Assembly: GCA_015057625.1 (NCBI GenBank)
Contig: SVDZ01000008.1
Coordinates: forward strand, 62,001 to 126,000
Direction of reading: 5' to 3'
From: Lachnospiraceae bacterium
Lineage (GTDB): Bacteria; Bacillota; Clostridia; Lachnospirales; Lachnospiraceae
DNA length: 64,000 nt
Part shown: positions 7,074 to 15,867 of the stretch, one piece after another
How positions within the stretch are numbered: the stretch's first letter is position 1
How the letters are laid out: each line of letters opens with the position of its first letter
The notes under the pieces: generated by a model
What the model was told of the DNA's origin: nothing
The model's input: only the letters and a program-made list of their open reading frames with translations
The model's database searches: none
Position numbers and translations under genes: made by a program

Positions 7074-9389
7074 TTAACTATCTTTTTCGAATTCTTCCAA
7101 ACTGGAATATCCATAAAGTTTTGCTGTATTTTCGATAGTTTGTCTTGCAACATTGATTCCCTTAGAAACACACTTGACAATATGGGCTCCGTATAGTTGT
7201 AACATCTTGTCAGAATAGGTGCTGATTTCACCTCTCAAATATGTCTCATAGGATGTATCATATATTTCATCCTCATAAGTATGAAGACTTCTTGCATTAA
7301 CTGCAATCTTTGGATGTTTGGCCGCAAACTTTTCTGCCATATCCATCTGGATACTTACAATCTGTTCTATTATCGCTTTCTTTGTTTCCGACAATTCAGG
7401 AAAATGCTGTTCAAGTTCTCTGTATCTTTCAGGAGCAGTACTCTCCATCATTCGTCCGTATTTTTCAGTGATAAGATTATGTCCCATATTGTACTCTCTG
7501 GTGAAATCATAGATATACTGCATAAGCATTTCACGGTTCCATGTTAAATACTGACTCTTGCGCATTACAGAAAATGTAGGCCAGTCATTCTGGCAGGACG
7601 CTCTGCCTCCCTCATTTTTGACCTTGTCAAAAGCTTCAAACTCAAGAGTTGCAATCATATCTACCAATTCTTTATCACTGTGGGTCGCAAAGCCTGACTT
7701 CATAATCAACTCTTCTGTGTGATGGTCGAGATAATTGTCCACATCACTAATATATCCTCTATCATATAACGCCTTTGAAATCATCTCTGTCATTTCATTT
7801 ACCAAATTTTCCATTTGGGCAGAGTCTGAATCATCTGATTTTAGAGCATTATTGATATCGTTTATGCACATTAATATTCCGTTAGCAACTTCGTCATTTA
7901 ACATTGAACACTGTCTGTAAAGCCACTTGTCATGTACAGGATAGATATTGTTCATATGGCACAATAACTTCAGAACATTTTTGATACAGTCAGCCATCAT
8001 GATTGTTGTCGTAATTGTATCCCCTCTTTTAAGCATTCTGAAATAGTTGTACTGACCTGTCTGACTTATATTAGCCACATCCTCTGCAATCTTTAAATAT
8101 AAAATATTTTCAGGATAACCAGCATTAAGTTTTCGTCTAAGGGCTGTAAACTTCCCTTCCTCATCCACAAAAACTTTTCCGTTTACCGCTGCAGCCAGTG
8201 CGTAGTCCTTTACTATAGACCAATCAATATCTTCATAAACGGATGCATCTGTAAACTTGTCACAGAAGGAAGAAATACTCATAACTCCCCTTCTGTCATT
8301 TCCGCGACCACTGTCTTTTATGGTGTAGCCCATAAATTCTTTTGGCAGCTGCTCATATGCTTCCTGAAGAGAAGCCCCAATTTCTTTGTATGTCTCATCT
8401 GTTACCCACATACAAAATCCCGGACCCCAGTCGTGGTCTCTTGACTGTTCATCATCATATCCAAAGCAGTCGGAGCCCTCTCCCACAAGTCCCACTGCAA
8501 TTTTAGAAACGTAATCCGGAAACTGATTTTTTATCATATCCCTTCCGTATTTTTCGTAAAACAATTCACTAAGTTTAAGACCTGTGATTTTATCTTCACC
8601 GACAGCGTTTTTACACATATCGTAATTTTCTTTTAATCTATAATATTGAGAATTCTCACCCAGTGAATTTTTGACAATTTCCATAGCCTTTGCAAAATAT
8701 TCCGCTCCGGAATCAAATTCACCATTTTTGTATTTGCACATACCAAGGGCTGAAAGCGCAGCACAGTAATGGGAATCATACAACTTCATTTTATCGAAAT
8801 ATTCAATTCCCTTTTTGGCATAAATCTGTGCCTCATTATAGTTTTCCTCAAGGACAGATGTATTTGCAAGATTTGCGTATGTAACTGCTATCTCAAAATC
8901 TTCGCTATGCGCCTCAACTATCTTCAAGGCACGCTTCAAATATTCTTTTGCCTTAGCGTACTGATTCTGCTCTTGAAACAGAAGGCTTATATTATTGTAA
9001 AGACCTGCATAAAGCATATCATCCGCATCAAGTTTATCAGCGTATATAGATTCCGCAATTTCATAATGCTCCAATGACTTATCAAGCATTCCAATGGAAC
9101 GGTATCCGTTTGCCGCATTAAGAACTGTGGTAGCGTACGGAATCGTACCTGTAAGTCCCAGGGAATCTGCAGACTTAATAGCCCCCTCTATGGCCCCAAT
9201 CAGTTCTTCTTTTTTGGATGTAACTCTGTAATATCCAATCAGTTCATTATATAACTGCAATTGGAGCACTAAATCATTCTCGTTCTTTGCTTTTTCAAGG
9301 CAATCCACCAGAATCTTTTCTGCTTCCTTCGGTTTGTTTTCTTCAAATAACTTATCTATCTTTTCAATAATAGTATTAATCTCATCCAT
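7074..9389 (-). CDS. TPR protein with DUF4037 nucleotidyltransferase-like and DUF4125 domains
   Basis: The protein has 771 residues in three parts. TPR-like helical repeats occupy about residues 1-270. A DUF4037 region (about 275-560) has GEGSDCFGYDDEQSRDHDWG, the G-S...D-x-D pattern of polymerase-beta-type nucleotidyltransferases. A DUF4125 region (about 565-765) completes it. The two DUFs occur together in Firmicutes and Actinobacteria and their role is unknown. The TPR part suggests a protein-binding or sensing role. An AAGGAA site precedes ATG 9389, 11 bp after the stop of the SDR gene, so the two are probably co-transcribed. Confidence 0.8.
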   Translation of the reverse strand: MDEINTIIEKIDKLFEENKPKEAEKILVDCLEKAKNENDLVLQLQLYNELIGYYRVTSKKEELIGAIEGAIKSADSLGLTGTIPYATTVLNAANGYRSIGMLDKSLEHYEIAESIYADKLDADDMLYAGLYNNISLLFQEQNQYAKAKEYLKRALKIVEAHSEDFEIAVTYANLANTSVLEENYNEAQIYAKKGIEYFDKMKLYDSHYCAALSALGMCKYKNGEFDSGAEYFAKAMEIVKNSLGENSQYYRLKENYDMCKNAVGEDKITGLKLSELFYEKYGRDMIKNQFPDYVSKIAVGLVGEGSDCFGYDDEQSRDHDWGPGFCMWVTDETYKEIGASLQEAYEQLPKEFMGYTIKDSGRGNDRRGVMSISSFCDKFTDASVYEDIDWSIVKDYALAAAVNGKVFVDEEGKFTALRRKLNAGYPENILYLKIAEDVANISQTGQYNYFRMLKRGDTITTTIMMADCIKNVLKLLCHMNNIYPVHDKWLYRQCSMLNDEVANGILMCINDINNALKSDDSDSAQMENLVNEMTEMISKALYDRGYISDVDNYLDHHTEELIMKSGFATHSDKELVDMIATLEFEAFDKVKNEGGRASCQNDWPTFSVMRKSQYLTWNREMLMQYIYDFTREYNMGHNLITEKYGRMMESTAPERYRELEQHFPELSETKKAIIEQIVSIQMDMAEKFAAKHPKIAVNARSLHTYEDEIYDTSYETYLRGEISTYSDKMLQLYGAHIVKCVSKGINVARQTIENTAKLYGYSSLEEFEKDS

Positions 9390-9400
9390 AGGCTTATTCC

Positions 9401-10321
9401 TTATTCTGTAATGTTGCCCGATTCTTCCTGCATATAGAAAGAAAAGCTCTTTTTAAGGCCTTCTTCAAGAGAAGTATACCTAACACCTCTTTTTAATAAT
9501 TTTGCATCACTGTAGGTCTCGCTTTCACTTTCATGTATTGCAAATGGAAGGGGAATATTTTTTTGTTCTATCATCTCACTTGATACTTCTATTTTTTCAA
9601 AAGGAATATACACCGCATTCCTAAGAGCATTGACAAAAGAATCATAATTAACAATGTCTTTTCCACAAACATTGAAGCTTTCATTATAAGCTTCCTCTAA
9701 AAGACATAAGTCACTGATTATCTTCGCCACATCCTCCACGTAAACCATCTGAAAATGTCCGTCACTTTCTATTGGGTAAAGTATCTGTCCGGCATTTACA
9801 ATCCAATTAAAAAACATACTCTCTCTTGGAGCATAATTTCCCGGTCCGTAGATAATGGCAGGTCGAATAACAGTATAATAAATCTCATGCTCTGTGCAGC
9901 GTCGTATTTCCTTCTCGAGAGCAACTTTTCCGCTTATATAATCACCTGCTTCGCCACCAAAACGCCTTTCTTCCAATTGGGCATTCTCATCAAGCACTGC
10001 TCCGCTGCCTCTTTTGTACACATCGCAGGTACTGATAAATATGTACTGCTTAATATTGTAATCGAGAGCTCTTAATATTAAATCAATGTCCCCTTTGTTG
10101 TAGGCGCAAAAATCTACAACCACATCGAAATCTTCATCCTTAATATGGGATATTTTTTCTTCATCATGTCTGTCACAGATATACTGTTTTACATTTTTAT
10201 ATAATTCCTTTGACAGAACAACATTCCCTCTGTTAAGAACAGTGACGCAATGTTTTTCTTTCACTATATCCACAAAGGCTCTTCCTAAAAAATATGTTCC
10301 GCCGATAACTAATATATTCAT
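9401..10321 (-). CDS. NAD-dependent epimerase/dehydratase-like SDR protein
   Basis: The protein has 306 residues. The N-terminal GGTYFLG is the Rossmann NAD(P)-binding glycine motif. The later YISGK has the catalytic Tyr-x3-Lys, and RPAIIYGPG is the usual extended-SDR motif. The substrate is probably a nucleotide sugar or a related metabolite, but this is inferred from the family only. The start at 10321 has GGAGAG at 10 bp. A longer in-frame version to 10360 lacks a site. It precedes the TPR-DUF4037 gene in the same operon. Confidence 0.8.
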   Translation of the reverse strand: MNILVIGGTYFLGRAFVDIVKEKHCVTVLNRGNVVLSKELYKNVKQYICDRHDEEKISHIKDEDFDVVVDFCAYNKGDIDLILRALDYNIKQYIFISTCDVYKRGSGAVLDENAQLEERRFGGEAGDYISGKVALEKEIRRCTEHEIYYTVIRPAIIYGPGNYAPRESMFFNWIVNAGQILYPIESDGHFQMVYVEDVAKIISDLCLLEEAYNESFNVCGKDIVNYDSFVNALRNAVYIPFEKIEVSSEMIEQKNIPLPFAIHESESETYSDAKLLKRGVRYTSLEEGLKKSFSFYMQEESGNITE

Positions 10322-10346
10322 AGGCAAACATCTCTCCATTAGCAAA

Positions 10347-10375
10347 AGAGATTGATACAAAACGCATCAATCTCT
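10347..10375 (-). terminator. Hairpin between the small leader-like gene and the SDR gene
   Basis: A perfect 10-bp stem, AGAGATTGAT with its complement, is followed by a short TTTT on the minus strand. It would end or attenuate transcription after the gene at 10383. Confidence 0.65.
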
Positions 10376-10382
10376 ATTAATA

Positions 10383-10610
10383 TTAAAATAAATCTTTGAT
10401 TTTATTTGCGATACCCGCAATACCTGAAGCTCCCTCACCGGCTATGGCAGTCTTAACTCCTGCTACCACTTTTTCCATAGCATCGTCAGGAAGATCCACA
10501 CCTACCAAAGACTCAATTGTCTTAATAGGATCATCCTTGAATGACGCTAAAAGCTTCGGATCCGCTTTTAATTTACTAACTACTTCTTCAACCTTTTCCT
10601 TGATATCCAT
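10383..10610 (-). CDS. Small leader-like protein (Nif11/NHLP-like), 75 aa
   Basis: The start at 10610 is preceded by AGGAGGGG, which decides it over the upstream ATG at 10637. The sequence is a helical DPKLLASFKDDPIKTIESLV segment, then GVDLPDDAMEKVV, then a Gly/Ala-rich tail ending KIKDLF. The D-P...G-V-D-L-P-D...V-V pattern resembles leader peptides of the Nif11/nitrile-hydratase type used for ribosomally made peptides. No modification enzyme, transporter or Gly-Gly protease is nearby, so it may instead be a stand-alone small protein common in Lachnospiraceae. The function is unknown. Confidence 0.7.
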   Translation of the reverse strand: MDIKEKVEEVVSKLKADPKLLASFKDDPIKTIESLVGVDLPDDAMEKVVAGVKTAIAGEGASGIAGIANKIKDLF

Positions 10611-10721
10611 AATTACTACCCCTCCTATAAATACCAACTGTGAAACCCCTATTGTTTCAGTTTTTTGTCACAAAAATGACACTTTAATTTTACTAAAACT
10701 GCCTATAAAAGTCAAACTATT

Positions 10722-12134
10722 CTAGGCCTTCTGCGGCATATATTTCGGGTCGTCAGCGGGCATATTTTTTACTTCATTATACATAAAAAACATCGCCACA
10801 AAAAATGTCAGCAAATCAGTTACAGGCTGTGCAAACATAAGTCCCTTTAATCCAAATAATTTAGGCAAAATAATTATCATAGGAATCAGGAACATAAACT
10901 GTTTTGAGAAAGACAACATTGCACCTTTTCCTCCCTTTCCAATAGAAGGAAAGAAAGTTGCCGTACAAATCTGAACACCGTTCAAAAATACGAAGAACAG
11001 GAACATTCTCATATATCTGACACCGAATTCCATATACAAAGGATCATCCCCCCCACTTCCGAATATAGAAATAATCTGGGACGGAAAGGCTTCAAATATC
11101 ACCCACATAGCTGTCGAGATAACAACAGCCACAGACATAAATAATTTGATAGTCCCCTTAACTCTAGAGTACTTCTTTGCCCCGTAATTATAGCTGCAAA
11201 TCGGTTGAGCGCCATTGATAAGACCTATAATAAGGGCAAAGAATATAACATTTATTTTTACTACAATACCCGCTACTGCTATGGCTGTATCTGCACCGTA
11301 AATTGATTTTCCACCATACTCTTTAAGCATCTTATTAAGAAGTATCTGTGCTATCAAATTTGAAGTCTGATATATCAGAGAATTAATACCAAGCTTGCAT
11401 ATCAGAAATATCATTCCTATTTTTGGCACAAAATCCTTAAGGCCAAATCTAACTGACTTAAACTTAGGATAATATAGCATCAATATTGTGGCAGAAGTAA
11501 TCTGAGAAATAATAGTAGCCCAGGCCGCCCCACTGATTCCCCAGTCAAATACAAAAATAAAAATTGGATCAAGTATTGTGTTTAACACTGCTCCGGATAC
11601 TATTGCAGCCATGGAATATACCGGACTTCTGTCTGCTCGAACTAAAGGATTAACTCCCGTTGTCAAAAGAAAAAATGGAATTCCCAGTGATGTTATGCCT
11701 GCATATTGTTTTGCGTATGGAAGAATATTTTCAGTGGCTCCAAACATAATGAGGAGATTTTCAAGATTGAGTCTCACTACCGTGCAGATTACTATTCCGG
11801 AAATAAGAAGTATTCCAGCAGCAGTACCTGCTATTTGTCTGGCTTTCTTTTCATTTTTTCTTCCCAGTTCCAAGTTAAATCCCGCTGCCGAACCAAGTCC
11901 CACCATAAGACCAATTGCCATACAAATAGTGGTAAGAGGGAAGGCAATAGTTGTCGCTGCATTACCTAATTTACCAACTCCCTGCCCAATAAAAATCTGA
12001 TCCACAATATTGTAAAGGGCATTTACCACATGGGCTATTATTGCCGGAATGGCAAGTGACAGCAAAAGTTTTGGAAGGGGCTCTGTTCCAAGAGGATTTT
12101 CCTTTTTTCTTTCCAATTCTATATCTGTTGACAT
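10722..12134 (-). CDS. MATE-family multidrug/Na+ efflux protein
   Basis: The protein has 470 residues with about 12 membrane spans in two MatE halves. The N-terminal LLSLAIPAIIAHVVNALYNI and IFIGQGVGKLG are typical of NorM/DinF-like MATE antiporters, which export cationic drugs or metabolites against Na+ or H+. AAGGAGAG precedes ATG 12134. The longer in-frame reading to 12200 lacks a site. The gene is divergent from the deacetylase at 12236 and shares a 100-bp AT-rich intergenic region with it. Confidence 0.9.
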   Translation of the reverse strand: MSTDIELERKKENPLGTEPLPKLLLSLAIPAIIAHVVNALYNIVDQIFIGQGVGKLGNAATTIAFPLTTICMAIGLMVGLGSAAGFNLELGRKNEKKARQIAGTAAGILLISGIVICTVVRLNLENLLIMFGATENILPYAKQYAGITSLGIPFFLLTTGVNPLVRADRSPVYSMAAIVSGAVLNTILDPIFIFVFDWGISGAAWATIISQITSATILMLYYPKFKSVRFGLKDFVPKIGMIFLICKLGINSLIYQTSNLIAQILLNKMLKEYGGKSIYGADTAIAVAGIVVKINVIFFALIIGLINGAQPICSYNYGAKKYSRVKGTIKLFMSVAVVISTAMWVIFEAFPSQIISIFGSGGDDPLYMEFGVRYMRMFLFFVFLNGVQICTATFFPSIGKGGKGAMLSFSKQFMFLIPMIIILPKLFGLKGLMFAQPVTDLLTFFVAMFFMYNEVKNMPADDPKYMPQKA

Positions 12135-12235
12135 TACTCTCTCCTTATTTAAAACTTGTTGTATACTCGCTATGTTATTAGCATTATAGAAACTAACCAA
12201 GCATATATTAAAATATAAATCATTTAGGTCTGCGT

Positions 12236-13030
12236 ATGAAAAGCAATCACAATCTGTTGTTTAAGTTTTCAATTTCTTTTATTTTATTATGTGCTGTCTG
12301 TGCATCTTATATTTATCAACACAATTTAAGTTTAGCGGATTATTACTCCAACTCCGTCTCTGTTTTTACAAAAGAAGTTCCCATTTACTGTGTCAAAACC
12401 GACAAGCCTCAAATTGCTCTTTCATTTGATGCTGCCTGGGGAAATCAAGATACCAAAACTATCTTATCCATTCTTAAAGACAACAATGTAAAGGCCACAT
12501 TCTTTGTGACCGGAGGATGGGTTTCTGAATACCCGGATGATGTCAAAGCAATTTACGAATCCGGAAACGACATTGGTAATCACACTGAAAATCACAAGCA
12601 AATGTCCCTTCTGTCTGAAGAAGAAATATCAAACGAACTCGGAAGTGTAACTAAAAAAGTTAAAGAGCTTACCGGTTACAAAATGACTCTCTTTCGTCCT
12701 CCATACGGAGACTACAACAACCGTGTAATTAGCACCGCAAAATATAATGGCTATTATTCAATACAATGGAGTGTAGATAGTCTCGACTGGAAAAATTACG
12801 GTTGTGACAACATTATCGATACCGTAATAAATCATAAAAATCTAAAAAACGGTGCTATAATTCTTATGCACAATGGCGGAAAATACACAGCAAAAGCCCT
12901 TCCACAACTAATTAATAAGCTTAAGGAAGCGGGCTTTGAGCTTGTACTGATATCTGATTTAATTTACAAAGAAAACTATCATATGGAAATGGACGGATGC
13001 CAGGTTTCTGACAATATAAAGACAGATTAA
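12236..13030 (+). CDS. Membrane-anchored polysaccharide deacetylase (NodB domain, PdaB-like)
   Basis: The protein has 264 residues. An N-terminal signal anchor covers about residues 8-28. The NodB domain covers about 55-245 with motif 1 SFDAAWGN, motif 2 HTENH, and motif 3 RPPYGDYN; LMHN lies near the end. The usual second Asp of motif 1 (F-D-D) is Ala here, as in the PdaB subgroup, so metal-dependent deacetylation may be weak or altered. Likely substrates are peptidoglycan or another N-acetylated glycan outside the membrane. The ribosome site is weak (TTTAGG). It is one of only two clear plus-strand genes in the window. Confidence 0.85.
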   Translation: MKSNHNLLFKFSISFILLCAVCASYIYQHNLSLADYYSNSVSVFTKEVPIYCVKTDKPQIALSFDAAWGNQDTKTILSILKDNNVKATFFVTGGWVSEYPDDVKAIYESGNDIGNHTENHKQMSLLSEEEISNELGSVTKKVKELTGYKMTLFRPPYGDYNNRVISTAKYNGYYSIQWSVDSLDWKNYGCDNIIDTVINHKNLKNGAIILMHNGGKYTAKALPQLINKLKEAGFELVLISDLIYKENYHMEMDGCQVSDNIKTD

Positions 13031-13043
13031 ATAGTTGTCCTCA

Positions 13044-13697
13044 CTAGTTATTCTTTATTATATTGACAATTCTACTAGTACCAAGTCTGTCTGCGCCAAG
13101 TGAGATAAATTTTTCTGCATCTTCCAAAGAAGATATTCCACCTGCAGCTTTTATTTTTGTTCCTCCACTCACATTGTCAGCCATTATCTTTACTACATCA
13201 AAGGTTGCTCCCGCTGTGGAAAAACCTGTAGATGTCTTAATGTATTCGGCATTTGATTTAGATACAATTTCAGACAGGCTTGCTATCTCCTCTTCTGTAA
13301 GAAGACATGTTTCCACAATAACTTTAAGAAGCCTTCCGTCACAGGCATCTTTAATTTTATTTATTTCATCTAACACATCATTATATCGACCTTCTTTTAC
13401 CATACCGATATTAATTACCATATCAATTTCATCTGCGCCTTCTTTAACTGCAGTTGACGTCTCAAAACATTTTACTTCTGTTGTGTTATATCCGTTTGGG
13501 AAACCTATAACAGTACATATCTTAACTTTCCCCTTCACATAATCAGACGCTTTTGCAACAAAGGAGGGCGGGATACATACAGACGCAGTCTGATACTTTA
13601 TACCCTCATCACAGATTACTTTTATGTCCTCCCATTTTGACTCCGGTTTTAAAAGAGTATGGTCCACTTTCTTCAAAATTTGTTCATATTTATCCAT
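13044..13697 (-). CDS. deoC: Deoxyribose-phosphate aldolase
   Basis: The protein has 217 residues and cleaves 2-deoxyribose 5-phosphate to acetaldehyde and glyceraldehyde 3-phosphate in nucleoside catabolism. Family motifs are [23 protein letters not shown] with the Schiff-base Lys, and KAAGGIS with the second Lys. The start at 13697 has GGAAGGTG upstream and gives the normal family length. The longer in-frame ATG at 13745 is not supported. No other nucleoside-catabolism gene is adjacent. Confidence 0.95.
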   Translation of the reverse strand: MDKYEQILKKVDHTLLKPESKWEDIKVICDEGIKYQTASVCIPPSFVAKASDYVKGKVKICTVIGFPNGYNTTEVKCFETSTAVKEGADEIDMVINIGMVKEGRYNDVLDEINKIKDACDGRLLKVIVETCLLTEEEIASLSEIVSKSNAEYIKTSTGFSTAGATFDVVKIMADNVSGGTKIKAAGGISSLEDAEKFISLGADRLGTSRIVNIIKNN

Positions 13698-13850
13698 TTT
13701 CTTCACCTTCCCATATAAATTTCGTATTTTCAATACTTTTAGCATCTTTACATATATTCCAATTGTATTATTCTACCCCATTTTAACATGGAGTTATCTA
13801 TTTTGTTAAACTTTTTTTAATATTTTTTTCACATTTTTTTCAAAAAAGCA

Positions 13851-13879
13851 TTGAGACTTTTACGAAAATGTATTATCAT
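13851..13879 (+). promoter_or_regulatory. Sigma-A-type promoter of the pilin gene
   Basis: TTGAGA and TATCAT are separated by 17 bp, ending 50 bp before the pilin ATG. Confidence 0.65.
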
Positions 13880-13929
13880 ATAAATAGGTGTTATCGGAAA
13901 AATATTTTTAAAAAATAAGGAGAAGGCCT

Positions 13930-14109
13930 ATGCGTGAATTAGTCAATTTTATTTACGATGAAAACGGCCAGGGTATGGTTGAATATGGGTTGATAATCGG
14001 GTTAGTTGTTGTAGTTTCAATTCTTGCTCTTTCAATATTTGGAGATAAGGTAGAGCGATTGATAAATAAACAGATTGTCAATGATGCTTTAGACAAAGCA
14101 GGTAATTAA
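13930..14109 (+). CDS. flp: Flp/Fap-type type IVb pilin, 59 aa
   Basis: AAGGAG lies 6 bp before ATG 13930. The 59-residue product has a short leader, then GQGMVEYGLIIGLVVVVSIL, the Gly-x-x-x-Glu-Tyr prepilin cleavage and hydrophobic core of Flp pilins. The expected cleavage is before the Met or Val preceding Glu, by a TadV/CpaA-like peptidase. It has its own promoter and terminator. No tad/cpa assembly gene is in the window, so it is an orphan pilin here; the assembly genes must be elsewhere if it is functional. Confidence 0.9.
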   Translation: MRELVNFIYDENGQGMVEYGLIIGLVVVVSILALSIFGDKVERLINKQIVNDALDKAGN

Positions 14110-14153
14110 CGATTATATTATATGCATCCTGGTTTTTTCATTTTTCAAAAAAT

Positions 14154-14190
14154 CAAAAAAGTAGCAGCCGATTGGCTGCTACTTTTTTGA
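14154..14190. terminator. Bidirectional terminator between flp and the coiled-coil gene
   Basis: AAAAAAGTAGCAGCC and its complement form a 15-bp stem with loop GATT, with T-runs on both strands. It serves the pilin on plus and the gene ending at 14226 on minus. Confidence 0.9.
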
Positions 14191-14225
14191 TTATTTTTTG
14201 AAAATCATCTACAAAAACTGTATCA

Positions 14226-15716
14226 TTACTTCAATGAAATATATACCTTATTCATATCTTTCATTACCTGTTCTGAAACAAGTTGTTCAATAATAGCTTC
14301 ATTAAACTTATCTGAAAGACATCCTAAGTTACTCATCATTTCCTCATTGAGCAATAATTCAAGCGCCTGTTTTCTGAGAACTCTTCTCTCAACAATCTCT
14401 TTGTAAACAGCTTTGTAAATTGTCTCCCTACACTCTTCAAACTTACTCTCAATTCCACTGTCTCTCTTCTGCTTGATAAACTCAAGTTTATCTTCAGGAA
14501 GTGAACTGATATGGTAACATGTATCATCTTCAACAATAACCGAGTTGTTCTGAATCAGTGGTACAAGACACTTCTTAGCTTCAGTAACTGAGTGTTCAGG
14601 CTCAAGCCAGTTAAATAAATCAAGAAGAAATGCAATCTCATCAAAGTTAAGGCTACCATTTCTTGATAATATTTTTTCTAACAAATCAGGCTGATATGTC
14701 TCGCTGGAAACAACTTCCTTGTACATAAGATCAAGAGTATGTTTCTTGATATTTTCAATTTCGCCGTGAGATCTCTCAATTTCAGCTCGAAGTTCATTCT
14801 GCTGTCTGATAAGACCAGGTTCCATTCCGTCTAATTCCTCAAGACGATTGAGTTTTTCGCCCTTAAGATTTCTTGCGAAGAATCCAAGGTTTGGGATTTC
14901 CTCTTCAAGCTGCTCAATCTCTTCCTGAACCTTCTTCATCTGAAGTGCTATATCTTTAATCTTTTTATTGTTCTCTATAGCAAGGTCATAACTTGCCTGC
15001 TGTTTATCCTTAAACTGATCATAGATAGCACCATACTGTTCATCACCGCTTTCCTTCATTTCTCTTAAGAACTTAAGGACATAAGACCAGTGATTTTCAT
15101 CAGTGTCAATGAGATGTTCCTGGAATTTTTCGTAACTGAACTTTTCTTCAGTCTCAGACATAATCTTTATAATGTTCATCGCACGTCTGCCAAAGTCAAC
15201 TGCATTTGACATACAGTTATCGATAACATTTGTGTAGAACTTAATATCTCTTCCGTTTGTCTTTGGAGTATAGTCGAAAGGATAGTTAAAGTTCTCATCA
15301 TAAATTCTCTTTTCGAATAATTTAAATGCGAACTGCTGCTCATCCTTTTTCATAGTGAACAATACGTACTTAACCTCGTAATCTTCACTAATCTTTTCCG
15401 TAACAACTTCATATGACTTGATTGAAGCATACGGAATAATTCCTTCTATCTTTCCTGATCCATAATATTCAGTTTCATTCGCTCCTGCATCAACAATAAC
15501 AATAAAATCTCTGAAGAAAGATGCCATCTGATGTCCAGGAGTTCCTCCTGAAGTTACGTTGATAGTCATAGAGATGCCATAATCATCCCATCTTCCTCTC
15601 TGCATTGCTACGTTAAGCATAACGCTTTCTGGTGGTAATATTGGTTTCAGAAGTTCTGTTCTCTTCTCACGAAGTCTAACATACATCCATCTAACTCTTA
15701 ATTCTTCACACCCCAT
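14226..15716 (-). CDS. Unknown protein with coiled-coil centre, 496 aa
   Basis: I do not recognise this family. Residues about 1-200 look globular, with beta-strand character (MLNVAMQRGRWDDYGISMTI, FFRDFIVIVDAG). Residues about 230-345 are charged and heptad-like, predicting a coiled coil. The remainder is helical and acidic. There is no signal peptide or membrane span, so it is probably cytoplasmic. GGAGG precedes ATG 15716. A 17-bp dyad lies about 85 bp upstream, so it may be regulated on its own. It is monocistronic between two terminators or promoters. Confidence 0.65.
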   Translation of the reverse strand: MGCEELRVRWMYVRLREKRTELLKPILPPESVMLNVAMQRGRWDDYGISMTINVTSGGTPGHQMASFFRDFIVIVDAGANETEYYGSGKIEGIIPYASIKSYEVVTEKISEDYEVKYVLFTMKKDEQQFAFKLFEKRIYDENFNYPFDYTPKTNGRDIKFYTNVIDNCMSNAVDFGRRAMNIIKIMSETEEKFSYEKFQEHLIDTDENHWSYVLKFLREMKESGDEQYGAIYDQFKDKQQASYDLAIENNKKIKDIALQMKKVQEEIEQLEEEIPNLGFFARNLKGEKLNRLEELDGMEPGLIRQQNELRAEIERSHGEIENIKKHTLDLMYKEVVSSETYQPDLLEKILSRNGSLNFDEIAFLLDLFNWLEPEHSVTEAKKCLVPLIQNNSVIVEDDTCYHISSLPEDKLEFIKQKRDSGIESKFEECRETIYKAVYKEIVERRVLRKQALELLLNEEMMSNLGCLSDKFNEAIIEQLVSEQVMKDMNKVYISLK

Positions 15717-15798
15717 ATATTTTCCTCCTGTGTACTAATATTTGAGTCATTAAAAAATTATATTGTAGTGTAATAATCATTTAATTAATTCCGAACGT

Positions 15799-15815
15799 TG
15801 TTACACGTGGTAACA
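15799..15815. promoter_or_regulatory. Operator-like dyad upstream of the coiled-coil gene
   Basis: TGTTACACGTGGTAACA is an inverted repeat with arms TGTTAC and GTAACA around a CACGTG-like centre. It lies upstream of a TATAAT at about 15760-15765. The cognate repressor is unknown. Confidence 0.5.
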
Positions 15816-15867
15816 CCTAGAATAATTATACCATATTTTCGCATTGTTTAAAGTAAAATCTTTGTTA

